Positions 35,421 through 44,204 of a stretch of DNA of 64,000 bases are shown here, one piece after another (the stretch's first letter is position 1; each line of letters opens with the position of its first letter). The stretch lies in assembly GCA_046290495.1 (NCBI GenBank), contig JBKAGT010000005.1, forward strand, positions 620,001 to 684,000, given 5' to 3'. The notes under the pieces were generated by a model. The model was not told the origin of the DNA. It saw nothing but the letters and a program-made list of their open reading frames with translations, and made no database searches. The DNA comes from PGYR01 sp046290495. Its GTDB lineage: Bacteria > Bacteroidota > Ignavibacteria > Kapaibacteriales > UBA2268. A program made the translations under genes and the position numbers.

Positions 35421-36430
35421 CTATTTGAATAATTTTCTTTGTAATAATTTTTATACTCACCACTTACTATCTTTTCTACCCAATCCATATTGTTTAGATA
35501 CCAATCTATTGTCTTGTCTAACCCAGTTTCAAAGTCATATTTAGGACTCCAACCAAGTTCAGAGTTTATTTTTGTGTTGTCCATAGCGTAGCGTAAATCG
35601 TGACCAGGTCTATCATTAACAAACTTAATTAGTGACTCTGGCTTATTTAATTTCTTTAGTATAGTTTTCACTATCTCAATATTAGGCATTTCATTTTCAG
35701 CACCAATATTATAAACTTCACCTATTTTTCCATTTTCAAATACTTCAAGAATAGCTTCACAGTGATCATCCACATATATCCAATCTCTTACATTCATTCC
35801 ATCGCCATATACAGGTAAATCTTTATCATTCATGGCATTCATTATCATTAGTGGAATTAACTTCTCTGGAAATTGGTTAGGTCCGTAATTGTTTGAACAG
35901 CGGGTAATTAAAGTAGGGAAACCGAATGTTTTGTTATAAGATCGAACGAAATTATCAGCAGCAGTCTTCGAAGCAGAGTAAGGTGAATTTGGTTTCAAAT
36001 TTGTGCTTTCTGAAAACTTCCCTTCAGCTCCCAATGAGCCATATACCTCATCTGTAGATACTTGAAGATACTTTTCTACTTTATATCTTTTAGAGAAATC
36101 AAGTAAGTTAACTGTACCCATCACATTTGTAGTGACAAAAGGAGTTGAATCCATTATTGATCTATCTACATGTGATTCGGCAGCAAAATTAATCACTCCA
36201 TAGAAGTTATGATTAGAGAATACTCTCTTCAAATCAGATTTGCTTTCTATATTTCCTTTGACAAATGTGTGCCTATCATTATCAACAAATGGTGATAAAT
36301 TCTCTAAATTTCCGGCATAAGTAAGCGCATCAAAACTAACAATATCATAGTCAGTATTATCGAGAATAATTCTTACAAAATTACTACCTATAAACCCAGC
36401 CGTTCCTGTTACTAATATTTTTTTACTCAT
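35417..36430 (-). CDS. rfbB: dTDP-glucose 4,6-dehydratase
   Basis: This extended short-chain dehydrogenase has about 337 residues. It converts dTDP-glucose to the 4-keto-6-deoxy sugar, an intermediate for rhamnose and related sugars. KILVTGTAGFIGSNFVRIIL is the NAD site, QVSTDEVYGSLGAEG carries the Thr-Asp-Glu catalytic set, and YSASKTAADNFVRSY holds YxxxK. NNYGPNQFPEKLIPLMI and GDGMNVRDWIYVDDHCEA complete the signature. I start at the ATG at 36430, next to the Rossmann motif. A frame extending to 36481 would overlap the upstream GH3 gene and add an atypical N-terminus. rfbA, rfbC and rfbD are not in the window. Confidence 0.94.
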   Translation of the reverse strand: MSKKILVTGTAGFIGSNFVRIILDNTDYDIVSFDALTYAGNLENLSPFVDNDRHTFVKGNIESKSDLKRVFSNHNFYGVINFAAESHVDRSIMDSTPFVTTNVMGTVNLLDFSKRYKVEKYLQVSTDEVYGSLGAEGKFSESTNLKPNSPYSASKTAADNFVRSYNKTFGFPTLITRCSNNYGPNQFPEKLIPLMIMNAMNDKDLPVYGDGMNVRDWIYVDDHCEAILEVFENGKIGEVYNIGAENEMPNIEIVKTILKKLNKPESLIKFVNDRPGHDLRYAMDNTKINSELGWSPKYDFETGLDKTIDWYLNNMDWVEKIVSGEYKNYYKENYSNR

Positions 36431-36443
36431 AACTATCTTAAAG

Positions 36444-37982
36444 TTAATTTGTGTCTTCTGAACCGTAATTTGTTCTACCACTTAGTATCATAGTAGTAGC
36501 TGCTAATGAAGCCAATGAATTCGAATAAGCTAAGACTGAAACGTCGGATCTAATTTCATCAGCTAAATATGGGTTACCAAAATAAACTGTAATTACCGGT
36601 TTACCCATTGAAATTTTCTTCATTATTGAGCTTATTTTCTCTGCTTGTCCTAAATCCCCTACGTGTGAACGACTTCTGTGGAAAACTGCAAATAAAATGA
36701 TATCTGCATCTTCAACACCTAGTTTAAGTTGTTCCAAATCGTCATCTTCTATTTTTTCATTTATGTAGGCAAAGTCACAATCATTTTCTAAAGCCTGTTG
36801 CATAAAATTAAAGAACATACTTGCTGGTCCAAAGTCATCATCTTTTTGCAAAAATCCGAAGCCAGCATATTGCATACCTTCTTGAATCGGTATTACGTTA
36901 TTTTCAAGTTTAAGTTCAATAGTATCCCTTGCTAATTCAAGAGCAATTTTTTCATGCTCCATAAAGTGATCTTTGAACTCTTCATCTATTTTTGGTGGAT
37001 TTAGCGCTCCAACAAAATTCATTTCACGTTTAAGCTTTCTATAAGATTGATTCAATTGCTCTTTTAACTCTGGATTACTATTCAACTTTGCTGCAAGTCC
37101 TTCTATAGCATCAAATGGATTCTCTGGGATCAACGCTATATCTCCACCTGCTGCAAAGAATTTTGAAGTTGCATCTTCCGATGAATATGTATTTGTAATA
37201 GATTTCATATCCAGAGCGTCACTTATAACTAAACCCTCAAATTGTAGCTCTTCTTTAAGTAGTTTTGTAATTATATTATGAGATAAGGTAGCTGGAAGTT
37301 TCTCTTCATCAAGTTCTTTTACCCACAGGTGACCTACCATAACAGACTTCACACCATTTTTAATATTATTAGTAAAAGGTTTCAATTCTGTTTTAAAATC
37401 TTCCCCAGTTTTGCTTAACACAGGTAGTTCCAAGTGAGAATCTACATCGGTGTCACCGTGACCAGGAAAGTGCTTTGCACAAGCAATGACACCTTCATTC
37501 TGAGTAGCCTTTGTATAATATACTGAATGCTGTGAAACAGTCTTGTCATCTTCCCCAAAAGCACGTATGTTTATTATTGGATTCTTGGGATTGGAGTTGA
37601 TATCACACACGGGTGCTAAATTCCAATCTATTCCTAATAGTTTTGCTTCTTTGGCTATAAACTTTGCAGCTATTCCTGATTTTGTTGGGTCTTGGGTTCT
37701 ACCAAGCGCCATAGCATGTGGGAAACCAGTACCACCCAAAAATCTCATTGGTAAGCCGAATTCTAAGTCAGATAAGAAAATAAGTGGTTGTTCAGCAATT
37801 GCTTTTAGTGAAGAAATCATATCCTTTACTTGATTCACTTCCCCACCGAAAACACAAAATCCACTAACACCGTACTCAATAAGCTTATGAATTAAATTTT
37901 TATATTCCTCTTGCTCATAGTAGTATACCGTATTTAGTCTTGGTATAACACAACGAGCAGCTATTTTAATATTAGATTCCAT
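36444..37982 (-). CDS. Glycoside hydrolase family 3 (NagZ-like beta-N-acetylglucosaminidase)
   Basis: This 512-residue enzyme has the GH3 N-terminal barrel with FLSDLEFGLPMRFLGGTGFP and GIDWNLAPVCDINSNP. Also present are CAKHFPGHGDTDVDSHLELP (NagZ His-Asp loop), VMVGHLWVKELDEEKLPAT and FEGLVISDALDMKSI with the Asp nucleophile. Unlike short NagZ proteins it has a second, C-terminal alpha/beta domain (about residues 340-505). There is no signal peptide, so it is probably cytoplasmic and acts in muropeptide recycling. It overlaps the thioesterase gene by 11 bases. Confidence 0.92.
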   Translation of the reverse strand: MESNIKIAARCVIPRLNTVYYYEQEEYKNLIHKLIEYGVSGFCVFGGEVNQVKDMISSLKAIAEQPLIFLSDLEFGLPMRFLGGTGFPHAMALGRTQDPTKSGIAAKFIAKEAKLLGIDWNLAPVCDINSNPKNPIINIRAFGEDDKTVSQHSVYYTKATQNEGVIACAKHFPGHGDTDVDSHLELPVLSKTGEDFKTELKPFTNNIKNGVKSVMVGHLWVKELDEEKLPATLSHNIITKLLKEELQFEGLVISDALDMKSITNTYSSEDATSKFFAAGGDIALIPENPFDAIEGLAAKLNSNPELKEQLNQSYRKLKREMNFVGALNPPKIDEEFKDHFMEHEKIALELARDTIELKLENNVIPIQEGMQYAGFGFLQKDDDFGPASMFFNFMQQALENDCDFAYINEKIEDDDLEQLKLGVEDADIILFAVFHRSRSHVGDLGQAEKISSIMKKISMGKPVITVYFGNPYLADEIRSDVSVLAYSNSLASLAATTMILSGRTNYGSEDTN

Positions 37983-38415
37983 CTATTTCGTAGTCGTTTA
38001 TTTTTTTTCTAATATGATCTGGTATTCTAATTGGTGATTCTGTTGATAAATCTACATATACCAATATCGTTTTTGCTTCCAAAGCCAATACATCTTTATC
38101 ATTGTAAACTTGATTAACAAAAGATATAGAACTATCACCAATTTTGTCAACTTTAGTCAGCACGATATATCTATCAGTGAAGTGAAGTGAGTTGTAATAA
38201 TCAACTTCATTACGAACTGTTAATATCGGCATTTGTTTAGAGAAAATGCTATCATCTTTGGGTAATCCAATATCAAACAGATATTGTGTTCTCGCCCATT
38301 CTAGCCAATATAAATACGCTAAGTTGTGAACGACATTGAACGAGTCAACTTCACTAAACTTAACATCTCCAGTGTACTGATGCTTAAAGCTATTTCTGTC
38401 GAACTTTTGTTTCAT
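37972..38415 (-). CDS. Acyl-CoA thioesterase (4HBT hotdog family)
   Basis: This 147-residue single hotdog domain starts HQYTGDVKFSEVDSFNVVHN, with a conserved acidic residue and NLAYLYWLEWARTQYLFDIG, as in 4-hydroxybenzoyl-CoA thioesterase/YbgC-like proteins. The later strands VRNEVDYYNSLHFTDRYIVL and SISFVNQVYND fit. YbgC members hydrolyse short acyl-CoAs and associate with the Tol-Pal region in other bacteria; no tol genes are here. The substrate is unknown. It starts 5 bases after the threonine aldolase gene. Confidence 0.9.
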   Translation of the reverse strand: MKQKFDRNSFKHQYTGDVKFSEVDSFNVVHNLAYLYWLEWARTQYLFDIGLPKDDSIFSKQMPILTVRNEVDYYNSLHFTDRYIVLTKVDKIGDSSISFVNQVYNDKDVLALEAKTILVYVDLSTESPIRIPDHIRKKINDYEIDGI

Positions 38416-38420
38416 TTTTA

Positions 38421-39455
38421 TTATTGTGCTAAAAGCAATGCTGTATCGTTTACAATCTCTACTGCTTCTTTAGTTTCCTTATCATCGATTTGGAAATGGA
38501 AAACAACTCTAATCGAGTTCTTACCTATTTCACCACATAGTAAACCTTTTTCTTTTGCTTTCTCAACAAAATCAGATGCTTTAATTTTAGGAGCTAACTT
38601 AAAATTCACAATATTCGTTTGCACTCTGGTCAAATCTACTGCGATTAGTGGTGATTCAATGATCTTACTCGCAAAGAATTTAGCTCTGACATGATCACTT
38701 TTAAGATGTTTAATGTGATGCTTAACAGCATGAAGTCCACCAGCAGCGATAATACCTGCTTGTCTCATTCCACCACCTAACATTTTTCTAAATTTTCTTG
38801 ACCTGTTAATATGCTCCCAAGTACCTACTAGTACAGAGCCAACAGGTGCACCTAAACCTTTAGATAAACAAACCGACACCGTGTCAAATGGTTCAGCATA
38901 TTGTTCCAATGAGATACCAGTTTCAGCATGTGCGTTCCACAATCTTGCACCATCTAAGTGCATTTTCATTTCATTCGCATCAGCAACTTCTCTAACTTGC
39001 TTAGTGTATTCTACATCAAGTAGAGTACCACCATGACGATTGTGTGAATTTTCTAAAGTAATAAGTGATGTTCTAGAGTTGTAATATATATTTGGCCTTA
39101 TTGCTTCTTCAATATCTTCTATTGCAGGGCTACCATAGTCAGAAGGTAAGCATCTGCACATAACCCCAGAAATGACGCCAGGAGCACCCGTTTCATAATG
39201 GAATATATGAGCTTCTTCATCCATTAGTACTTCATGGCCAGGTTTCGTGTGAAGTTTTATAGCTATTTGATTTGCCATAACCCCAGATGGGACAAACAGC
39301 CCAGCTTCTTTTCCTAATAGATTAGAGACTGTCCTCTCTAAATCTTTAACCGTTGGGTCTTCTTTATATACATCATCCCCAACCTGTGCATTTGCCATAA
39401 CATGACGCATTTCATCAGTTGGTCTTGTTACAGTATCACTTCTTAAATCTATCAT
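38421..39455 (-). CDS. ltaE: Low-specificity L-threonine aldolase
   Basis: This 344-residue PLP enzyme cleaves threonine/allo-threonine to glycine and acetaldehyde. MIDLRSDTVTRPTDEMRHVM is the family start. FVPSGVMANQIAIKLHTKPG, HIFHYETGAPGVISGV, ENSHNRHGGTLLDVEY and MHLDGARLWNAHAETG follow. FDTVSVCLSKGLGAPVGSVL carries the PLP lysine. It is the first gene of the 17.8-kb minus-strand run and has its own TAnnTTTG box 39 bases upstream. Confidence 0.95.
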   Translation of the reverse strand: MIDLRSDTVTRPTDEMRHVMANAQVGDDVYKEDPTVKDLERTVSNLLGKEAGLFVPSGVMANQIAIKLHTKPGHEVLMDEEAHIFHYETGAPGVISGVMCRCLPSDYGSPAIEDIEEAIRPNIYYNSRTSLITLENSHNRHGGTLLDVEYTKQVREVADANEMKMHLDGARLWNAHAETGISLEQYAEPFDTVSVCLSKGLGAPVGSVLVGTWEHINRSRKFRKMLGGGMRQAGIIAAGGLHAVKHHIKHLKSDHVRAKFFASKIIESPLIAVDLTRVQTNIVNFKLAPKIKASDFVEKAKEKGLLCGEIGKNSIRVVFHFQIDDKETKEAVEIVNDTALLLAQ

Positions 39456-39493
39456 TTTCTAACTAGTCGTAATTAATTCACAATTCATAACTA

Positions 39494-39501
39494 CAAAGTT
39501 A
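39494..39501 (-). promoter_or_regulatory. Candidate -7 box heading the ltaE-glycan gene run
   Basis: On the minus strand, TAACTTTG matches TAnnTTTG, 38 bases before the ltaE start. A TTG occurs 14 bases further upstream, shorter than the usual spacing. This would be the promoter for the long run of minus-strand genes down to 21695. Confidence 0.45.
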
Positions 39502-39542
39502 AACAATATGATAGTCAATTTGAATTTTTTGGATATATATTC

Positions 39543-40205
39543 CTAATTAACCAAATTTAGAAATGATTGGCCATTTGCAGAGTAGAAATATTCGAATATT
39601 AGCATAACAATACCGACTGATATTGGGATTGATAAATTGTCGTCTATCTTTGCAACTTTTGATACAGCTTCTACAAAGCCACCAACAATTGCAGCGACAA
39701 TACCTGCTACTAAATAGCTTTCAGGAAGAGCAAAAACAGAGTAATATATGTATACTATAATTATTGCAGAGATAATAAATGAAATAGTCCCTTCCCAAGA
39801 TTTGTCAAAAAGCGGTCTTTTCCCAAATTTCCTACCAATAAGAGCAGCAAAAATATCAGATATTATCAGAATTGTAAAGCCCGTAATCATAACTATTTTG
39901 GGAAATAGAATTACACATATAGCTGCTGAAATAATAACCCATGTTGCTCCATTGAATGCCCCTTCTCCTTTTATTTCATGAGGTCTAAGCATTTTACCAA
40001 AAAACCTCATTAGTAATTTATTAACTGCTTCTATTTTTTGGGATAGAACATCGAAAAGGGTAATAGCTATTGCGAAAGGTATGAAGATATATAGCATTGT
40101 TTCCTTTGTCAAGAAAATATAGCTAAGGGGAATTGACAGAGACATTAAATGAATACTCTTCCTTAATAATTCCTGTTTATAAGTTATATTGCTTTTATTC
40201 GACAT
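39543..40205 (-). CDS. Diacylglycerol/polyprenol kinase family protein (SEC59/DGK1/VTE5-like)
   Basis: This is an integral membrane protein of about 220 residues. KQELLRKSIHLMSLSIPLSY, ITLFDVLSQKIEAVNKLL, GKMLRPHEIKGEGAFNGATW, SDIFAALIGRKFGKRPLF and KSWEGTISFIISA match the CTP-dependent lipid kinase/CdsA-like superfamily that includes SEC59, DGK1 and VTE5. It could phosphorylate a polyprenol or diacylglycerol and so feed the lipid carrier pool used by the sugar transferases. I start at the ATG at 40205; a TTG 9 bases upstream is less likely because it abuts a candidate promoter. It is divergent from ispE. Confidence 0.85.
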   Translation of the reverse strand: MSNKSNITYKQELLRKSIHLMSLSIPLSYIFLTKETMLYIFIPFAIAITLFDVLSQKIEAVNKLLMRFFGKMLRPHEIKGEGAFNGATWVIISAAICVILFPKIVMITGFTILIISDIFAALIGRKFGKRPLFDKSWEGTISFIISAIIIVYIYYSVFALPESYLVAGIVAAIVGGFVEAVSKVAKIDDNLSIPISVGIVMLIFEYFYSANGQSFLNLVN

Positions 40206-40211
40206 ACGAAA

Positions 40212-40219
40212 CAAAGATA
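40212..40219 (-). promoter_or_regulatory. Candidate -7 box close to the lipid-kinase-like gene start
   Basis: On the minus strand, TATCTTTG fits TAnnTTTG and ends only 6 bases before the ATG at 40205. Used as a -7 element it would give a transcript beginning at or next to the start codon (leaderless). No clear -33 box is present, so this may be chance. Confidence 0.3.
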
Positions 40220-40226
40220 TATAAAA

Positions 40227-41066
40227 ATGAAAGTTAAAAAAAATGCAAACGCAAAAATAAACATTGGTTTGGAAGTATTAAACAAAAGAGGCGATAATTT
40301 TCATAATATCAACACTATTTTTTATACTCTTAGTGACTTATATGATGAAATAATTTTTGAGAAAAATGATTCTGACGTTATAAATATAACTTCCAATGTC
40401 CCTGAATTAAACAGTAGTGACAACTTAATAGCTAAAGCAATTAAGAAAATAGAAAGAAAGAAGAATAAGAAATTCGGTTTAAATATAGAGCTAAAAAAGA
40501 ATATACCAATGGGTGCTGGTCTAGGTGGCGGAAGTAGTGACGCAGCTACAACCATTAATGCTGTGGATCAAATATATGAATTGGGACTGTCGTATAATGA
40601 AAAGCTAATATTAGCTCAATCTGTAGGTTCAGATGTTCCTTTCTTTTTACAAGGAGGTGCTGCTCTGGGTAGAAGTAGAGGCGAAACGTTGACTTTTTTC
40701 AACTATGAAGTGCCTTTTAAAATAATAGTCGTATTTCCAGATATTCATGTTTCAACGCCAAATGCTTACAAAAAACTAGATAGAGATTTTACTCCTAGAA
40801 AAATGGTCGATTACGTAGCTATATTGGAAAAAGCAAAAGAAAATCCGTCTTTATTTAAAAGTATGATAAAAAATGATTTTGAGAAACCAATCTTTGAAGA
40901 TTACCCAGAAATAAATGAAATCAAAAATAAGCTTTATGAACATGGAGCAATTTTTTCGCAAATGTCTGGGAGTGGATCATCTGTGTATGCATTTTTCGAA
41001 AATAATGTTGAGTTAAGCTCTTTGCAAAACATATTTCCAAATTATCAAGTTTTTGAAGCTAATTGA
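40227..41066 (+). CDS. ispE: 4-diphosphocytidyl-2-C-methyl-D-erythritol kinase
   Basis: This 279-residue GHMP kinase phosphorylates CDP-methylerythritol in the MEP isoprenoid pathway begun by Dxs. NANAKINIGLEVLNKRGDNF with HNINTIFYTLSDLYD is the substrate-side signature. IPMGAGLGGGSSDAATTI is the GHMP ATP-binding loop. GSDVPFFLQGGAALGRSRGE and FSQMSGSGSSVYAFFE complete the match. Its TGA stop overlaps the TTG start of the permease gene by 4 bases, so translation is coupled. Confidence 0.96.
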   Translation: MKVKKNANAKINIGLEVLNKRGDNFHNINTIFYTLSDLYDEIIFEKNDSDVINITSNVPELNSSDNLIAKAIKKIERKKNKKFGLNIELKKNIPMGAGLGGGSSDAATTINAVDQIYELGLSYNEKLILAQSVGSDVPFFLQGGAALGRSRGETLTFFNYEVPFKIIVVFPDIHVSTPNAYKKLDRDFTPRKMVDYVAILEKAKENPSLFKSMIKNDFEKPIFEDYPEINEIKNKLYEHGAIFSQMSGSGSSVYAFFENNVELSSLQNIFPNYQVFEAN

Positions 41067-42247
41067 AATTAGAGAATAAAATAGCGCTAAAGTATATACT
41101 AAGTGGCAAGGATATTAGCTTTGTTAAAGTTATTAATATCTTAGCTACAATTGGTATAGCTATTGGAGTAGCAGCAATAATTTTTGTTGTATCGATATTG
41201 AGTGGATTCCAAGTGATGAACTATAAACAAATCCTTGGCTTTGATCCGCACATAAGAGTCAGTCTATCAGACAATGATGATTCTAAAAATGAGTTAATTT
41301 CATTTATCAGAAAATCATCGGAAGTTAATGGATTTGCATTAACTTCGGAACGGAAATCAGCATTAAGATTTGGTGATAATATTCAAGTAGCAAGGTTATT
41401 ATATATATATCCTATGAGTGACAAATATACTGAGTCACTTAACAAGTCATTACTTTATGGTGACTTGCATGAGAGTTCAAATAGCTTAATTTTGGGTGCC
41501 AAATTAGCTGATAATTTAGGAGCAACTAGAGGTGACCAAATCGAACTGCTAACCCCTGAGGAATTAGAAAAATCTGTTCGTATGTTCCGTTCATTTAATG
41601 GAACAAATATGCTTATAACTGGTGTGTTCTTTAGTAATGTGAAAGATTATGATTCACAACAAATTTATGTAATAGATAATAATCCTAAGAAAGAGAATTT
41701 AGATATAAAGTTAAATAACTATGAAGATACGGAGAATTTTTACAATTCTCTCAAATCAGAGTTTACATCATTAAATATTACCACTTGGAAAGATTTGAAT
41801 CAAGATTTTTTCAAGATTATGCAGTTTGAAAAGTTGATGACCGTATTAATACTATTTTTGATAATAATAATTTCGGCATTCAATATTCTTGCCTCACTAT
41901 CTATGACAGTAATTCAGAAAAGAAAGGATATTTCCATATTGAGAACGTTGGGAATGTCAAAGAAAAGAGTAAGAAATATTTTTAGAAACGAAGGTGTATT
42001 CATCGGAATAGTTGGAACTGTAACAGGGTCAATTATTGGAATTACACTTGTTGTCTTACAAAGCAATTATGGACTTTTTCAGTTCGGTCAAGGAATAACA
42101 ATACAATCTGCATTTCCAGTTAGTTATGAATATGGGGTCTATGCTATAGTAATATTATCCTCTATTATTCTATCACTTATAGCAACTTACTTGCCTACTA
42201 AAAGAATAAATAAAATGTCAATATTGGACGGCATTAGGGAAGAATAA
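41063..42247 (+). CDS. LolC/LolE-like ABC transporter permease
   Basis: This 394-residue permease has one N-terminal helix (about residues 26-50, INILATIGIAIGVAAIIFVV), a large periplasmic MacB-like domain, and three C-terminal helices of the FtsX fold (VLILFLIIIISAFNILASLS, GIVGTVTGSIIGITLVVLQ, AIVILSSIILSLIATYLPT). QKRKDISILRTLGMSKKRVR is the cytoplasmic loop that contacts the LolD ATPase. It resembles LolC/E, which release lipoproteins from the inner membrane. It starts at TTG within the ispE stop. No ATPase gene adjoins it; a second permease of this type lies at 54929-56125. Confidence 0.88.
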   Translation: MKLENKIALKYILSGKDISFVKVINILATIGIAIGVAAIIFVVSILSGFQVMNYKQILGFDPHIRVSLSDNDDSKNELISFIRKSSEVNGFALTSERKSALRFGDNIQVARLLYIYPMSDKYTESLNKSLLYGDLHESSNSLILGAKLADNLGATRGDQIELLTPEELEKSVRMFRSFNGTNMLITGVFFSNVKDYDSQQIYVIDNNPKKENLDIKLNNYEDTENFYNSLKSEFTSLNITTWKDLNQDFFKIMQFEKLMTVLILFLIIIISAFNILASLSMTVIQKRKDISILRTLGMSKKRVRNIFRNEGVFIGIVGTVTGSIIGITLVVLQSNYGLFQFGQGITIQSAFPVSYEYGVYAIVILSSIILSLIATYLPTKRINKMSILDGIREE

Positions 42248-42271
42248 TCATTTCTGATTATCTGTCTTCCC
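42237..42271. terminator. Imperfect bidirectional hairpin over two convergent stop codons
   Basis: GGGAAGA-ATAATCA pairs with TGATTAT-CTG-TCTTCCC around a TTTC loop, a 14-bp stem with one 3-base bulge. Both convergent stop codons (the permease TAA and the der TAA) lie inside it. There is no strong T-run on either side, so it may act as a shared transcript end or 3' stabiliser rather than a classic intrinsic terminator. Confidence 0.45.
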
Positions 42272-43583
42272 AACTCTTATTTTTCTTTCTGAATAAGAAA
42301 CTAATAGGTGTTCCTTCCAAGTCAAAGTTTGCCCTAAGTTGTCTTTCTATAAATCTTTTATAACTTTCAGGCAAAAGCTGCGGTTGATTGAGGAAGAAAG
42401 TAAACAATGGTGGTTCTGTACCTACTTGTGTTACATAATTTATACGTAAGTCATAGCCTCTAACTGCTGGAGGTGGAGTTTTCTCAAATATTTCTATTAA
42501 TACTTTATTAAGCTTCGAAGTAGATATCCTTCTCTGTCTTCTTGCTTTAATATCTTTTGCAATATCAAGAACTTTATTAATTCTAGTCTTTTCTAGAGCA
42601 GAAATAAAAATAACAGGCAAGTAGTCAAATGTCTTAACATCTTCTAATATAGCTTTTTTCATTTTGTGTGCTGTATCTGACTCCTCATTATCAACAGTGT
42701 CCCACTTGTTCATAGCCAGTATAATACCTTTTCTTGCTTCACTAAGCATACCAATTATTTTTTTGTCCTGATCTTCGAACCCTCTTTCAGCATCTAACAA
42801 CACCACGCCAATATCACATCTTTCTATTGCACGGTGAGTTCGAACCATACTCCAACGCTCAATATTCTCATCTACCTTCGATTTTCTTCTTAGTCCAGCT
42901 GTGTCAATCAATACAATTTCTTCGCCATGGTATTTGATAGTAGAATCAATAGAATCACGTGTAGTACCTGGTATGTCTGTTACTATGTTTCTATCCTCTC
43001 CGAGTAATGCATTTGTCAAACTAGATTTACCAGCATTTGGCCTTCCAACCAATGCAATTTTCAGTCTGCCATCATCTTCTTCATAATTTACCTCAGGGAA
43101 TGTTTCCACCAGATGATCCATAAAATCACCTGTACTTCTTCCATTATTTGCTGAAATTGCAAATGGATCACCTATTCCTAGCTCATAAAATTCATAGGAA
43201 TTATGATCCATAACATGGTTATCACATTTGTTTACTACTAGCGTTATCGGCTTTTCAGAACTTCTTAGCAATACAGCAATATCTCTATCGAAACGAGTTA
43301 TACCTTCTTTTCCATCTACCAAAAAAATAATAGAATCTGCTTCTTCCATTGCTATCATAGCTTGTTCACGGATTGCTTTTTCCATTGTGTCTTCGCTACC
43401 TGGAATAAATCCACCAGTATCAATGACATGAAAAAATTTGCCGTTCCAATCAGATACACCATAGATTCTATCTCTCGTAACTCCAGGCTCATCTTCTATT
43501 ATTGCATTTCTCTCCCCTACTAACCTGTTAAAAAGGGTTGATTTTCCGACATTCGGTCTTCCGACTATTGCTACTGTAACCAT
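42258..43583 (-). CDS. der: Ribosome biogenesis GTPase Der (EngA)
   Basis: This protein has about 441 residues and two tandem GTPase domains, needed for 50S subunit maturation. Domain 1 has GRPNVGKSTLFNRLVG, DEPGVTRDRIYG, DTGGF and NKCD. Domain 2 has GRPNAGKSSLTNALLGEDRN, DIPGTTRDSI, DTAGLRRK and NKWD. A C-terminal KH-like domain follows (KTPPPAVRGYDLRINYVTQV). I start at the ATG at 43583, giving the usual MVTVAIVGRPNVGKS. A longer frame from 43640 adds 19 hydrophobic residues not found in the family. Confidence 0.96.
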   Translation of the reverse strand: MVTVAIVGRPNVGKSTLFNRLVGERNAIIEDEPGVTRDRIYGVSDWNGKFFHVIDTGGFIPGSEDTMEKAIREQAMIAMEEADSIIFLVDGKEGITRFDRDIAVLLRSSEKPITLVVNKCDNHVMDHNSYEFYELGIGDPFAISANNGRSTGDFMDHLVETFPEVNYEEDDGRLKIALVGRPNAGKSSLTNALLGEDRNIVTDIPGTTRDSIDSTIKYHGEEIVLIDTAGLRRKSKVDENIERWSMVRTHRAIERCDIGVVLLDAERGFEDQDKKIIGMLSEARKGIILAMNKWDTVDNEESDTAHKMKKAILEDVKTFDYLPVIFISALEKTRINKVLDIAKDIKARRQRRISTSKLNKVLIEIFEKTPPPAVRGYDLRINYVTQVGTEPPLFTFFLNQPQLLPESYKRFIERQLRANFDLEGTPISFLFRKKNKSWEDR

Positions 43584-43655
43584 GATTATTTGATTTATTA
43601 CCAAAATAAAATTTAATTTACGAAAATAGAATGTCAACATTGCAATTAATACAAT

Positions 43656-44204
43656 ATGAAGAACAAAAATATAATATTAGGAATCACAGGAAGTATATCG
43701 GCTTACAAAACACCTTTTCTTATAAGAGAGATAGTTAAAAAAGAGGGCAATGTGCAGCCAGTTATTACAAAAAATGGGATGCGATTTGTAAGTAAATTAG
43801 TTTTGGATAACTTATCAAGAAAGAAAACTATTGATGATATGTTCGACGATAGTCATCAGGATTCTGGCTCTTGGCATATTAATATTGCACAAAAATGTGA
43901 CCTATTTATTATTGCTCCATGTTCTGCTAATACATTAGCTAAAATCGCTAATGGGTTATGTGACAATGCTTTAACAACTTTGGCAACGGCTATACCTGAT
44001 GGCATACCAAAACTAATAGCTCCTGCTATGGATAGTGACATGTGGGAAAACAAGGCAATCCAAAGAAATATCAATCAACTTTCTGAAGATGGGTACGTAG
44101 TTCTAGAACCTGGTTTTGGAGAGTTAGCAAGTGGTATTATTGGCAAAGGTAGATTACCAGAAACAGTCGATTTGCTTGAAAAAATAGATTCAAATCTTAA
44201 ATGA
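43656..44204 (+). CDS. coaC: Phosphopantothenoylcysteine decarboxylase (stand-alone CoaC)
   Basis: This 182-residue flavoprotein corresponds to the N-terminal half of the usual CoaBC fusion. It decarboxylates phosphopantothenoylcysteine in coenzyme A synthesis. GITGSISAYKTPFLIREIVK is the FMN-binding start, SWHINIAQKCDLFIIAPCSA holds the catalytic His and the P-x-SANT motif (here PCSANT), and LIAPAMDSDMWENKAIQRN is the substrate clamp, with Asp in place of the usual Asn of APAMN. It ends SNLK with a TGA that overlaps the ATG of coaB by 4 bases. The gene is complete, so the split looks natural. Confidence 0.92.
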   Translation: MKNKNIILGITGSISAYKTPFLIREIVKKEGNVQPVITKNGMRFVSKLVLDNLSRKKTIDDMFDDSHQDSGSWHINIAQKCDLFIIAPCSANTLAKIANGLCDNALTTLATAIPDGIPKLIAPAMDSDMWENKAIQRNINQLSEDGYVVLEPGFGELASGIIGKGRLPETVDLLEKIDSNLK

